Part shown: in pieces, positions 19,235 through 30,086 of the stretch | Layout of the letters: every line of letters begins with the position of its first letter | Numbering within the stretch: position 1 is the stretch's first letter | Assembly: GCA_034401795.1 (NCBI GenBank) | Contig: CM067370.1 | Coordinates: 56,813,717 to 56,877,716 of the forward strand | DNA length: 64,000 bases | Direction of reading: 5' to 3' | DNA from: Chaetoderma sp. LZ-2023a | Taxonomy: Eukaryota; Mollusca; Caudofoveata; Chaetodermatida; Chaetodermatidae | The notes under the pieces: model-generated | Told to the model about the DNA's origin: nothing | The model's input: the letters and a program-made list of their open reading frames with translations, nothing else | The model's database searches: none | Translations under genes and position numbers: made by a program

Positions 19235-19900
19235 AGGCGAAGTTTTGTCAACTGAGAGTGGCCATTTTTGGGCTCCACTTTTTTCTGATATGGCAACTAT
19301 GGTGTGGGTGTTTGGCTTGATAGACAAGGTGTGTATAGAACATCCTTGCCTAGTCTAAATGGTTTGGTGTATTCAACGGTGAAATATGTATCTGCTAAAA
19401 GGTCCAAGAGTGGTCCACTTCAAAGAACTTATAGAGAAATTTAGTTGGTGTTTTTCCTGTGTCCATCTTGGATTTCCTAAAATGACCAGGAACTACTCAT
19501 TAATCTTTTGTCAGACTTTAAGCAAATTATGCAGGAAGGACTCCAGATTAGAAGGGTTCAAAAAACATTTACAGAAATTTGATTGGTTAATTTTTCTGGT
19601 GGCTGTCTTGTACTTACTAAAATCTCCAAGAAATGGGGGGAAAAACGATTTTTTTGTGTCCATGTTCAATTTTCATAAAACTGGTGGGAATCCGTTAAAA
19701 TTCTACTTAGCTAATAGTCCAATCTCAGCCAAATTTGGCTGAAACGATTCTTTCGTGGTAGGCTCCAAAGCTTGTATATAGAAATCTGATTGGTCTATTT
19801 TTGGTGGCCATCTTAGAGACTTTTAAGATGTTGGTGGGAAATCTTGTAAATTCTCGTTACTTACCTAATTTCCAAATTGAGCGTAACAGTCTCCTGGGAA
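19235..19900. repeat. Tandem modules related to those at 29.1-29.96 kb
   Basis: Modules of about 150-165 bases share ATTTGATTGGTTAATTTTTC, GGTGGCCATCTTAGA and CCAAATTTGGCTGAAACGAT. They match, inverted, the ATTCTGAATAG/CCAATCAAAATTCT modules near 29.1-29.96 kb. No coding sequence. Confidence 0.5.
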
Positions 19901-20254
19901 TCTTGCTGGATAAAATACTAGAAGCTGACTGATTATGCGAACAGCTTGACAAAGCTGTTTTCAGTCAACTTGTTATAAAAATATTTACATAGGAAATACA
20001 CAATAAGTATTGAATTTCTATGCACAGGACTTGGAAGGCAAATGTACAATAACTAGCAATAGCATTGCGGGAACGACATTATATCGACCATCACACAACA
20101 GTGAAGACACTGGAATTAAAAATGATGATGCCAACAAATATCAAACTAAGATGTCGACTGAAGATTACAATTGTCATTCAACTAGGCAACAAATTTTCAA
20201 AATCATGTAAGGGGTATAGGCGAGCATTGAGTGCTTCTTCTTCTTGTTGTTCCT

Positions 20255-20880
20255 AATACATTTTTTGATAACTGGTTCTACTCGAGGGACCTCCAATTAT
20301 GGAGGGGAGTATGCCCGTGGCATCCCAAACAGATATGCCAATTTTGGGATCTAAAACACAACAGCCACAGGTTTTAGCAACAGTTTTCAAAATAGACATT
20401 GTTGCGCATTTTTCAATAACTCTGGTTGTACTGATACAAATCTCCAAACTTGGGTGTAATCTCCATACTTTGGTGGAAGCTTATCCATGTGCTCCCAAGC
20501 ACATATGCCAATTTTGGGGTCTAAAACGCAAGTTTTTAGCAACAGTTTACAAAATAGACATTTTTCGCATTCTTCAGGGTGGATGCTTGTTCATATGTTG
20601 TCCTGAACATGGATGCCAGTTTTGTGGCCAAAGTATAAAATGCAATAGCTTTCAGCAACATTGTTTCCAAAATAGATATTTTTGATGCATATTTCAATAA
20701 CTAATGGAGCAATTTTTTTCGAATTTGGGTTGATGTGTGTCTATGGGGTCTTGAAGATATATGTCAATTTCACGGTCAAAAACTAAAGCGCAACAGCTTT
20801 CAGCAACATTGTTTCCAAAATAGACACTTACAGTGGCCCAAATAAAAAGTATATCAGTGATGTGGGTATTGGACAAATTC
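20255..20880. repeat. Tandem modules with 'CCAATTTTGGGRTCTAAAAC'
   Basis: Related units begin near 20337, 20508, 20615 and 20761. Each contains a phrase such as CAACATTGTTTCCAAAATAG plus a CATTTTTCAATAACT-like tail. The ORFs that cross them are by-products. Confidence 0.55.
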
Positions 20881-20930
20881 TTCCTTGTTTCAATTTGATT
20901 TCTTTCTAGTCTTAATGCTTCGGGATAACA

Positions 20931-21158
20931 TTAACCCTTTCATGACGAAGCCAACCAAGCCGGCCTCTGAAGTGCGGAATATCCATTTGCGGGTCGATAG
21001 AATACTATTTTTGAAAATGTGTCACGGGAAGGTCTGCCTCTATAACAGAGAGAGTCATTCCAATTGTAAATTTCCAAAAATAGAATTCTCTTGACTTGCA
21101 AATGGACATTCAATGGACAAATATTTCCATTATCTTGACTAAATGTAGACATTAAAGG
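20931..21158. mobile_element. TTAA-type foldback MITE
   Basis: It starts at TTAACCCTTTCATGACG and contains the typical arms CCATTTGCGGGTCGATAGAA and TTCTCTTGACTTGCAAATGG. It ends near GACATTAAAGGTCAC. The right TTAA is no longer recognisable. Confidence 0.65.
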
Positions 21159-21159
21159 T

Positions 21160-22905
21160 CACTTGTCTTTTCACTCAAAGATGTTGGCGCCATAAGACAT
21201 TTCAGCCACCTGTCTAATAGGAAGACATTTTCTGTCGCATCCGCCTTGTAGTAAGTAACAGTATGCAGTTGCTTCATATACAACAAGTCAAAGCATAACT
21301 AAATTAAAATTGTAATATTAAAATGCCATTTCTATTTGCAGTTTGTTAAATTTGTACAGCGTTATTGTTCGTAACTTACTCCATGTACTGCTGAATTGGC
21401 AGCTGATATTATTCCATTCCCTATGTCACTATAGCTGACCTGCATTCATTAGATGTGTACACTTTGCTGTGGTGCAAAAGGTTTTCATTTTGAATCTGTT
21501 TTGACAACATCTTGTAGTTTGGTAAACTGTCTTAAGAGGCAAGTTTGTGAGACCAAGATGGTGGACAAAGAAAATTTTCATAGCAATTGATTAATTTATG
21601 AATTGGTTTATGATAGACAGATATTTAATACTCTTGTAACTTGAAATAATGCAAAGGGGGTTACCAGTCAGCATGGATGATGCTGATTGGGTCCATTGAA
21701 AATGTATCCAATGAGATTCACGCTCCCACGAGTAGCATAATGGTTGGCGGCGTCATAGGATCATGTGAAAGCATGATTTTATATGATGGCCCTGCCATAG
21801 CCCAGGAAGATGTGCTTCCAGTACTACAGTTTGTGTTGGCTTGATGGAATATATGTGGTGGAGGCCATGAGATTGAGAAAAGCTGAAACCTGGGGTTACC
21901 AATCCCATTAAAATGTTTTGTTCAGCATATTTCATGGTGCTATTGTGCGAGACAACCCGTAGCATCTGGGATATAGTATCTATCATCGCTGATCCATATC
22001 TAATGGTTGGTGTGTTTCCACCAGTGCTTACATGTCTCCAGGCTTCAGAGCTGCATCATCTATAGGAATAAATCATCTTCACTCTTCTGGTAGAACTCAT
22101 GGGTTGATTAACACCTGACACTGATCTTATTTTTTATCAAACCTAGACTCTATCAAAACTAAGATCAGCGGCCGGTAATAATTTCCAGTTTTCAGGTATA
22201 ACAAAATAACAGATACTACATTGATACATCCATTTTGAATCATTCACAAATTTCTGTCTGTGAAATGATCTCGCTCATTGGTACAAATAAAGATAGCCAC
22301 TAACTGAAAGGTTATTGCAATCCGCAGTTTTCAAACTGTGCGTTAATAAGCTGAAAGGTCTGTATTCATTTTAATCATGGCATTGTTAAGAGATGTACCT
22401 GCCTAAGACACCAACAGCATTCAGCAACCCCATTCTCAAAATGAAACCAGTTTACCACTCTATTGTCCCAATTGAAGGATCTAACTGCAATATAACCAAT
22501 TCTTTCACTTGTTGTGTTTCATTTTATGAATCCTATGTACATGAGAAATGTTAAATTATGTATATGTTTACCGTTTCACATGATAAAAATAAATATTATA
22601 GTTAAAGATCTGACATCGTAAATTTGTGTTTAAATGGATTACATTTGGGTTTTCTCTCTGATCAGTATTTAGCTCAACTTTATCAATCCATTTGCAGTGC
22701 ATAGCTTGCATTACAAAATATATTCTGCAATCCCATTCCAACGGATAAATCCAGTCTGTCATTCAAGTATATGACATTATAATCAATTATGTCATATGTA
22801 TGCAGATGCCACAATCAAAATACACAATAAATTAAGTATCTAAGTCCATCATGAACACTTAATAGACTGTCAAGTGTACGAATTGTAGGTATTTACAATT
22901 TAATA
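21160..22905. other. Gene-free stretch
   Basis: Nothing identifiable on the + strand. On the minus strand 21986-21753 is a 77-codon ORF (contains YAEQNILMGLVTPGF) flanked by readable but broken sequence; it might be a worn transposon protein, but I do not recognise it. Confidence 0.35.
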
Positions 22906-22906
22906 A

Positions 22907-22972
22907 CCATTCATTTGAATATTTTGAAACTAATTTGTCTGGCTGCTGTTACTGCCATAGGCTTACAGTATA
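22907..22972. mobile_element. Half copy of the GAAACTAATTTGACTG MITE
   Basis: It contains ATATTTTGAAACTAATTTGT then CTGGCTGCTGTTACTGCC, corresponding to the left half of the copy at 41740. The mirrored half is missing. Confidence 0.4.
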
Positions 22973-23059
22973 GCTGATTAGTTACCATGATATTGGGAAT
23001 TCAGGGTTCATTCGATCCCAACACAGACAAGATGTGGGTGGAACTTTGATGGAAGTGCG

Positions 23060-23500
23060 CATGGCATAGCTAAAAGTTGACTTGGCCGATTTTTAGAAAC
23101 GTCTAAAAATCTATTCCGAAACCGCTTGGACAATCGATTCAAATCTTGTTCAACGGAACATGATTGGCCAAATGCTTTGGTGGACATTTGGCCATATTTG
23201 TTGTATATAGGTTTTTGCATATGGTGATTTCAAATATTCCACGTTCAAAACTGTCAGATAAACGGGTTGGTGGCCATCTTGGATTTTTCTCCACCAAAAA
23301 TTCACATTGTAAATGCAATGGGAAATTTAAAATGTGTTCTCGAGAACAACTGGGCGGATTTTAAACAAATTTGGTAGGACACGTCCTTGTTCTTGCAGTT
23401 CTAGCCAAACATAAGAGGGTTTTACTTATAGGTGATAACCTTTCTAGTTGAAATGCCTATGTTCCAGGTGAACGATACAGGACCTATGGGCCTCTTTTTG
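23060..23500 (+). repeat. 'ATCTTGGAT' module block, short forward copy
   Basis: Three modules are visible (GGCCGATTTTTAGAAACGTC, GGTGGCCATCTTGGATTTTT, AACTGGGCGGATTTTAAAC). The block ends AGGTGAACGATACAGGACCT ATGGGCCTC, the usual right end. It is a deletion derivative of the larger elements. Confidence 0.6.
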
Positions 23501-23839
23501 CAGTTATTTGCACTATGGCTAATATGTACATATCTCTGTTTATTTGCAGTTGTTGTTTGGATGGTAGGCCGATCCACCAAACAAACTGCTGGTAGGGTAA
23601 CCCATAAATCCAGAGAAACCGGAGAAACATGCACCTCTGTCATTCCCTTCTAAAAATCAAATTAGATCATTTCATGCTTGGGAAACAAGGAGCTCTGTCC
23701 ATGCTTCCATATCAGAAATCAGTTCCATAAATTCATGTTGTTGATCTGAGAAAATGTTATTTTAATTCGACTTTACTAAGTAAATCAGGCTATTGTGATT
23801 CTTTCCACTTCCTGTGACAGTGATGTTGAGGGCATTGTC

Positions 23840-24425
23840 ATCCATTTAGCTCAACTTATCAGCTCATGTCTCATATTTGGTTAATTGTATTGGACCCTCG
23901 CTTGGACATATACTTCTTTATAATGAGAGGCCATGAGAAAATAACCTTGCGGTCAGGCGGTCAAATTAATTGTGATCTTGGTAAAACCTTTGTTTTGGAT
24001 CATTAACATTTTGTATTTAGTTCAACTTAGCAGTTCAACTCTCATCTTTGCTTAGTTATGCTGGATCCAAACTTCGACACACTTTCTAAGTAGAGGGCAT
24101 CACACAATAACCTTCCTTGGGGTCAAAAAGTCACATTGGGATAATATTTATTTTTTCAACATTAACATTTTGTCTTTAGCTCAGTTTAGCAGTTCATATC
24201 TCATGTTTGGTTAAGCATACTGGACTGATACTCTGACACATCTTTCCTATATAAGAAGAACTTAATACAGAATCATTCGGGGGTCAAAAAGTCATAGGTC
24301 ATGGCCATTGCGGTCTTCAATTAAAACTTTGTTTAATATTAGCATTTTGTATTTAGCTCAAATTATCACTTTGTCTTATGCTTGATTAAGCATACAGGGC
24401 CCAAATTTGGACACATGCATGATTA
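23840..24425. repeat. ~165-bp tandem repeat (TTTAGCTCAACTTAGCAG unit)
   Basis: Four units start near 23847, 24017, 24175 and 24351. Each contains TCATGTYTCATATTTGGTTA, a GACACAT phrase and TCATTAACATTTTGTATTTA. No coding sequence. Confidence 0.65.
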
Positions 24426-24434
24426 TTGTAGTCT

Positions 24435-24750
24435 GCAGACTGTGGCTGTAGTAGTAGAAACATCATACAGCTGCAATCAGTCTCTCTGTCCCTTTTGACC
24501 ACTGTGTCTTGTCCTCAGCCGAAATCCTTAGCTTCTTCAGGTCCATTCTTGCTCTGAGTGTACATAGTCCTGCTTTCTTTAGGTCACCATGTAGCATGCC
24601 TAACATATTTATACAATGGCGTCCTCTCCTGGCTTTTTATTTGCTGGCTCCCAGTAAGACGAATTCCAAGGCTCTCTGTGCTGGTGTATCTTCTGGCATC
24701 CTTAGCACATGGCCAAACATGTAACATCTTTGCTGCTTGGTGACTTACAG
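24435..24750 (-). pseudogene. LINE 3' end (C-terminal tail of RT protein), decayed
   Basis: On the minus strand it parallels the better copy at 34403-34085, including CTGCTTTCTTTAGGTCACC and the tail ending in CTCAGCCGAAATCCTTAGCT (+ strand view). The frame is broken. It is a 5'-truncated LINE copy whose 3' end abuts a CTGCAGACTACAATAAT sequence. Confidence 0.55.
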
Positions 24751-25149
24751 ACAGCGGCGAGACTAGGTCGAGAACCCCTGAATGTGTCTTAAATAAACTT
24801 AAATTCTTGTCATATTTGTGGAAAGTTTTTCTGTTAAGATTCTAAGCTTGCATTAGCAAGTATTATCAGTAGAATCGGGGATACACCCTACAAGATGCAT
24901 TTTTTTCTGTAACTAGATAAGCCTGTACGTTCATCCAAATTAGATTGAACTTATTATTAGCATTTCAACATATTTTTGGAATGAATTTATCTTGCCCACT
25001 CTTCAAATTATGTATTAGGGTCTATCCCTAAATTCATTGACATTTTCTCCAAGGAACAATTCATTCCAGTCCACTAGACCTGTATATTTATGCTCCCATA
25101 TGGATATATGTGGATATATAGTATTTGCTTTGTGTGTGTTTGTCCATTA

Positions 25150-25530
25150 ATCCATTTGTCCGTTTAAGCTTTGATTTTCATGCAAAGTTCAACTGAAGGG
25201 ATTGTCACAAAACATGACCAGTGTGATGCCCTTTGGTGTCTGAAGAAACCAATTAATTTTGTGGTTGAAAGGTCAGTACCACAGTGATCTAATTAAGGAA
25301 ATTGGAATGCATTCCTCATGATAACTCAAGTTCTACTGAAGGAATCTTTGCCAAACTTAGCCTGTGTGCTGCGCTTGGAGATTCGAGGAACTCTATTAAT
25401 TTGGCTTTGGAAAGGTCAAGGTCATGGTTACCAAATTAAGGAAGCTGTGCTGCATTTCTTGATAAGTGAAGGGATCTTCATCAAACTTGGATGTGTGTGG
25501 TCTGATTGTAATTCTTGTTAAACTTGGCAT
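25150..25530. repeat. ~135-bp tandem modules
   Basis: Three units share CAACTGAAGGGATTGTCACA / CTACTGAAGGAATCTTTGCC / AGTGAAGGGATCTTCATCAA followed by a GTGTG phrase and GAAAGGTCA. No coding sequence. Confidence 0.5.
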
Positions 25531-25574
25531 AATCGCCACTGTCCCATTTGAACAATTTAACCAAGTCACAGGTG

Positions 25575-25875
25575 TTGTATTTGCAGCTAATTTTAAAACT
25601 AATATTAATGTGGCGTGAGGCACCAAGCGGTGGTGCATATCAAAACTATCAATACATTCAATCATGTTGGTCGTTGGACAATGTCAAGTCTAGTGTATTA
25701 GGCATCTGGTCTCCACAAAATGTGTAGGGAATGTAATATGTTGGTAAATAAAGGTCCCCTTCATTAATTCTAGAATACGATTGAGCAATGAGTTACCCTA
25801 GTATCCGGATAATTGAAGTTACCCATGATGACTATGTGGGAATCCCTAGATGCTGTTGCTTCCATAACATATCGT
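25575..25875 (-). pseudogene. LINE endonuclease fragment (CR1/L2-like)
   Basis: Reading the minus strand from about 25875, the frame gives VMEATASRDSHIVIMGNFNY PDT, matching the MGDFNYPDI motif of the apurinic-type endonuclease of LINEs. Further on, LNTLDLTLSND and, in the next frame, MIEC...HATLILVLK match the later TLDLVLS and DHATL motifs. Stops and frameshifts separate them. This is a remnant of the ORF2 start of a non-LTR retrotransposon. Confidence 0.65.
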
Positions 25876-26169
25876 TGTTGTCACTGCTACCATTTGGTGA
25901 TTGAATAACTCGGTATTGTAGTTATGCTGATTATTTTAGCGGCAATATGACTGAATATTGACACTATCTTAGACTGGAACAACTTTCAATTAAACTGTTC
26001 TTGAAATCTTTAGCAGTTTTCTCTCGACTAAATAAACAATTATATGCAATTATATGCAATTTGTATTGAAATCCAATGTACACATTGCTATAAGCTATGA
26101 ATGTAGGTCTGCCTCTATGTGTATTGTGATCCCCGGTGCGTCTTTACAGCTGATAAGATAGCAATTAAT

Positions 26170-26655
26170 AAACAATTTCACAGGTTCACTAAGAAGTGAA
26201 GAACAGCAACAAGATCCTGCACGAAATAAGTGAACTCTATTGGACACTTCATCAGCTCTCTACAAAGAAAGGCCAAGGCAATCCAGGGTTCAAAGAGCAG
26301 TTCACAGATACCGAAGATGAGCCACTACCCCTTTTTGATGTCAACCTATGGTGCCTGTAAAACCCAATAACAGGAGCAGAGGTTAGAAAAGTAATATCTG
26401 TGAGCCATTACAAATCATCATTGGCCACACAGTTTAATATCAAATGCAGCAGTCTTATAAACTGTGTAGCACAGAGTGACTATCAGCAATTGTCTATGTT
26501 CGGGCATAATCTTCGAATGTCAGAAAATAGCCTGCTCAGAATGCACTGGAACGCAAAGGACGCCACAAGATTGAGGAAAAACTGATTGCAGCTGAAAGAA
26601 GCTTTCACTTAATCAGCTGCAGCACAGTCACTCATCATCATCATCATCATCCCAC
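26170..26655 (+). pseudogene. LINE 3' tail, forward copy ending in (CAT)n
   Basis: At 26400-26584 a frame reads DYQQLSMFGHNLRMSENSLL, the 'W..FGHVLRM' tail at the C-terminus of many LINE RT proteins. It is followed by a stop, GCAGCTGAAAGAAG and, at 26634-26652, (CAT)n, a typical LINE 3' end. The RT core is missing. Confidence 0.55.
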
Positions 26656-26689
26656 ATGTCATGAACTATGCCTTTGAGCACCAACTGTC

Positions 26690-27168
26690 AGATGAATGGT
26701 TTGCTGGCCATCTTGTTGATAAAGGGCATTCTAGATGAAATGCCTATTGTCCAGGTGAGCGATACAGGCCCCTTGGGCCTCTTGTTAGAAATGTCTTTAA
26801 AAATCTCCGAAACGTCTTGGGGTTTGATTCAAAACTCATGAAACATCATCTAATGCAGGAGGAGAACCAATTTGTTCAAGAGAACCTGATTGGTCCATTG
26901 GCTTAGTGGCCATCTTAATTGACCTAGTTTTCGCGAAAACAACTTCGTATCCAGAATTGTTGAATGGATTGGGCCGGAGATATGATAAGGGACTAAGGGC
27001 CATTAAGTTTTGTTCAAAAGTAGTTGATACATAAAGAAACATGGCTTCTGTTTTCTTGTTATAATTCTGCTCAACTCTGTAGGGTTCTACTTATTGTTGA
27101 TGGCCTTTCTGGTTGAAATGCCTATGATGCAGGTAAATGATACAGGCCCTTGGGCCTCTTGTTAGAAA
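26690..27168 (+). repeat. 'ATCTTGGAT' module block with two right ends
   Basis: CAGGTGAGCGATACAGGCCC CTTGGGCCTCTTGTTAG occurs at 26754-26790 and a similar end at 27131-27167. Between them lie two modules (GGCCATCTTAATTGACCTAG, GGGCCATTAAGTTTTG). Two truncated elements seem to be joined. Confidence 0.6.
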
Positions 27169-27480
27169 TTGTATTAGAATTGTTTTGTTTACTTTTAATG
27201 AAAAGATAATGGTGATAACCTGTTGTGAAGTACTCACTCATTAACTAAGATGCACTAGAATTGCAACATTACATACAACTGTACTTTTGTATCACTGCTC
27301 CACTAGATTTGTGAAGAATAGTAGAATTCAGAATCAAACTAGATATATGTACTGCGTTTTACTCTTTCATGAAGCATCGTTTCACATGTTATTAATTACA
27401 GCGAATATATTCACAAATAAAGTTATCACATTTAAGCTGGCATTCCATAGATGCATATAAATCTGAATACAAAGACAATT
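27166..27480. other. Gene-free flank, 3' side of the secreted-protein gene
   Basis: AT-rich; likely contains the 3' UTR of the minus-strand gene, but no clear poly(A) signal can be chosen. Confidence 0.35.
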
Positions 27481-27539
27481 AGTGGCTCAGTCACGAAGAC
27501 AGGGTCACCATGAATACACCTTGATGTCATTTTTGTTTT

Positions 27540-27574
27540 CTACAGTTCACCAGCAGCTGAGCCTAGTGCCGGAC
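27540..27574 (-). CDS. Small secreted six-Cys protein, exon 3 (C-terminus)
   Basis: The minus-strand acceptor TGTACTTTCAG at 27575 is followed by GT, which completes the Cys codon opened by exon 2 (T), and then by PALGSAAGEL and TAG (27542-27540). It supplies the sixth cysteine and the last ten residues. The phase fits exon 2 exactly. The opposite strand also shows an acceptor-like CTACAG with a short frame, but no partner exon was found for it. Confidence 0.65.
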
Positions 27575-27805
27575 CTGAAAGTACAGATAATGGAATTTAA
27601 CCAATTTCATTGTGCATTATGTTGCATATTAGATATTCACTCCATTTTGTGTTTAGATTTATTTAATTGATTAATAAATTATTTAATATTCTGACATTGG
27701 TTAGTTTGAAAATGTTTTGAGGCATGGTCTTACATTATATAATGTTGAATTAGTTATCAGAAATACTCCTTATACTTAAGTAGATTACACACAGTTTGGC
27801 CTTAC

Positions 27806-27909
27806 ATTTGCTTTTGGCATAGGTCCGGGAACTTTCAATGGCTTCAAATATCTCTGGCCCGCAGCTGATAGTTGCGTGCTTCAGACAGCGATACCAGTGA
27901 CCATAGATG
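27806..27909 (-). CDS. Small secreted six-Cys protein, exon 2
   Basis: The 104-base exon runs from the acceptor TTGTATTTCAG to the donor AAAT/GTAAGG. It completes the Ala codon of exon 1 with C and encodes IYGHWYRCLKHATISCGPEI then FEAIESSRTYAKSK, leaving T for the next codon. It carries two cysteines (residues 72 and 80 of the assembled protein). Good splice signals on both sides and frame agreement with exons 1 and 3 support it. Confidence 0.75.
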
Positions 27910-28002
27910 CTGAAATACAACCAATACAGTCGAGTCTAAATAGATTCTAAATAATGGAGTTTACGCTAGAATTGTTGAAACATCTAATGAATGACAAACA
28001 AG

Positions 28003-28800
28003 AGGCCCAATGGGCCTGTATTGGTCACCTGGGACATGTGGAATGTAGCCATTTCAACTAGAAAGGCCACCGCCTTTATGTAGAACACTAGGGTTTGGCC
28101 AGAACCACAAGAACAAGAATGTGCCATACTAAATTTGGTTAAAATCGTTCCAGTGGTTCTCGAGGCAATATTTTAATTTTCCCATTGCTTTACTACGGGA
28201 GCTTTTGCCGGTAAAAAAATCCAAGATGGCCACCAATCCGTTATTCGAAAGTATCAAAATTGCAATCTGCATATCCAAAAATTATATAAAACCAATTTCG
28301 GCTTCAAAATCCATCAAATAAAAAATCTAATATGGCTGCCAAACACGCTACATTTTGATTGTTCCATGGTGGTCATGCTTTTTTGATGTATTAACTTCCT
28401 TTGAACATAGCTTAATGGCGTTTAATTCCCAAATTACAGGCTTATGCATTCAACGGTTCTGGAGAAGCCACTGTCGCAAAATCTAGGCCATCCAAGATGG
28501 CCACCGAGCCATGCTACCTTGAACAAACTTGGTTCGGCTCTTGCTCTAGATGATATTTCACAAGTTTTAAATCGATTCCAAAGCAGTTAGGTAGAACATT
28601 TTTAATGATGTTTCTGAAAATAGGCCAAAATCCACGATGGCCGCTGGCCAAATTGTCCGATGGGCTTCCTTTGAACAAACCTGCATCTCCATGCCCTAAG
28701 TATGCTTCCTGCCCATTCGTTAAAATATGTTTGTAAAAATGTAAAATGTACATATAGCCGCACTGCAAATTAATGTAAAGAACAGTAATATGAACAAAGA
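28003..28800 (-). repeat. 'ATCTTGGAT' element, reverse copy
   Basis: It starts with ACAAGAGGCCCAATGGGCCT GTATTGGTCACCTGG at 28004, the inverse of the right end of the forward copies. It then runs through modules with AAAAATCCAAGATGGCCACC and CCATCCAAGATGGCCACCG. The far terminus is missing. Confidence 0.65.
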
Positions 28801-29039
28801 TGCCCAATGGCCTTAAAGCTCACTTGGACCATTTCTATTTGAACCATTAGCATTTGAGCAGACATATTCATACTTTAAATTCAGCAGTATCATGACATAA
28901 AATACAAAATTGGAATTTAGTAGAAATGATATTTAGTAGGAAATTAATGATGGACGCTAACCACACAGTAAGCTTGGCGCTTTGAACCTCAATCCAGCCA
29001 ATAAAGAAATCCAATATGACCACCAAACCCAACCATGTT

Positions 29040-30035
29040 TTATCAAGGATCAAGTTCTCTTAAACAAACTTTAATCTCTCTTCGTTATCGATGAAAATTT
29101 AACGAGTTTCAGCCTGATCGGTACAGCAGTTCCTGAGATGTCATGTTTGAAAATACAAGATGCCACTGGAAAAATCGACCAATTAAACTTTTGGAGGGAC
29201 GTTCTGGAGCCAGGTTTCGCCCACAGAACTTTAGTTGAAAGTCATTTAAAGCTGCCCTTATTTATTTCGTATAGGATTTCAGTAAGTTATAAAAAATCAA
29301 GATGGCCACTGGAAATTCTGAATAACCATAGGGTCCTTTTAGGAAAATTCAGTTGAAACGCATCAAGCGACTGAGGAGATAAATCTTTTAGTTCATTTTT
29401 AATAACACGTAAGATTTTCACCCGAAAGAAATGGACCAATCAAAATTCTGAATAGAGGTTCTGAAGTGGACCACCATAGGGTCATTCTAGCCAAACTTGG
29501 ATGAAATCCAGCTTGCGGCTAAGAAGATGCATTTTGACAGTTTCCAGGTAAAAGTTTCCACACAGAAGGTTAGACAATCAAAATTCTGAATAGAAGTTCT
29601 GGCCCCTAGCACCATAGAATCCCTCCAGCCACTTTCAGCTGAAATCCACCAAGTGGCTAAGGAGCAGATACATTTTGACGATTTCCGGTAAGTTTTTCCT
29701 AACATCTAAGATTGTCACCAAAAAATTTGAGCAATCAAAATTCTGAATAGAATTTCTGGAGTCTGCCATGATATGGGTCTTCTAGACAAATTGGTTGAAA
29801 TCTATCAAATGGCTAAGGAGGAGATTCTGCATAATTTTGCATAAAATCTAAGATTTTCACAAAAAATCTACCAATCAAAATTCTAAATAGTCGTTCTGGA
29901 GCCTACTACGATAGGATCCTTCCAGCCAAATTTGATTAAATTCGGTCAAACCGTTGAGGCGACGCGATTTGATGGACGGACGACGCACATACGTCATAAC
30001 ATAAGTTCACATGGCCTGTCGGGCCAGGTCAGCTA
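29040..30035 (-). repeat. ~150-165 bp tandem modules with 'CCAATCAAAATTCTGAATAG'
   Basis: At least five units carry CAATCAAAATTCTGAATAG followed by GTTCTGGAG and GGCTAAGGAG phrases. The block ends at 30010-30035 with ACATGGCCTGTCGGGCCAGG TCAGC, a version of the left terminal hairpin of the 'ATCTTGGAT' elements, so it may be a related element with a different core. Confidence 0.6.
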
Positions 30036-30086
30036 AAATGGGAAGACAAAATTTTAAACCTGCATAAACAAAGAACTATCTCATCA

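Noticed and set aside
27546..27601. Plus-strand terminal exon after TTTTCTACAG (SPAAEPSAGPESTDNGI)
   Set aside because: No upstream plus-strand partner was found. The same bases on the minus strand fit exon 3 of the six-Cys gene in phase.
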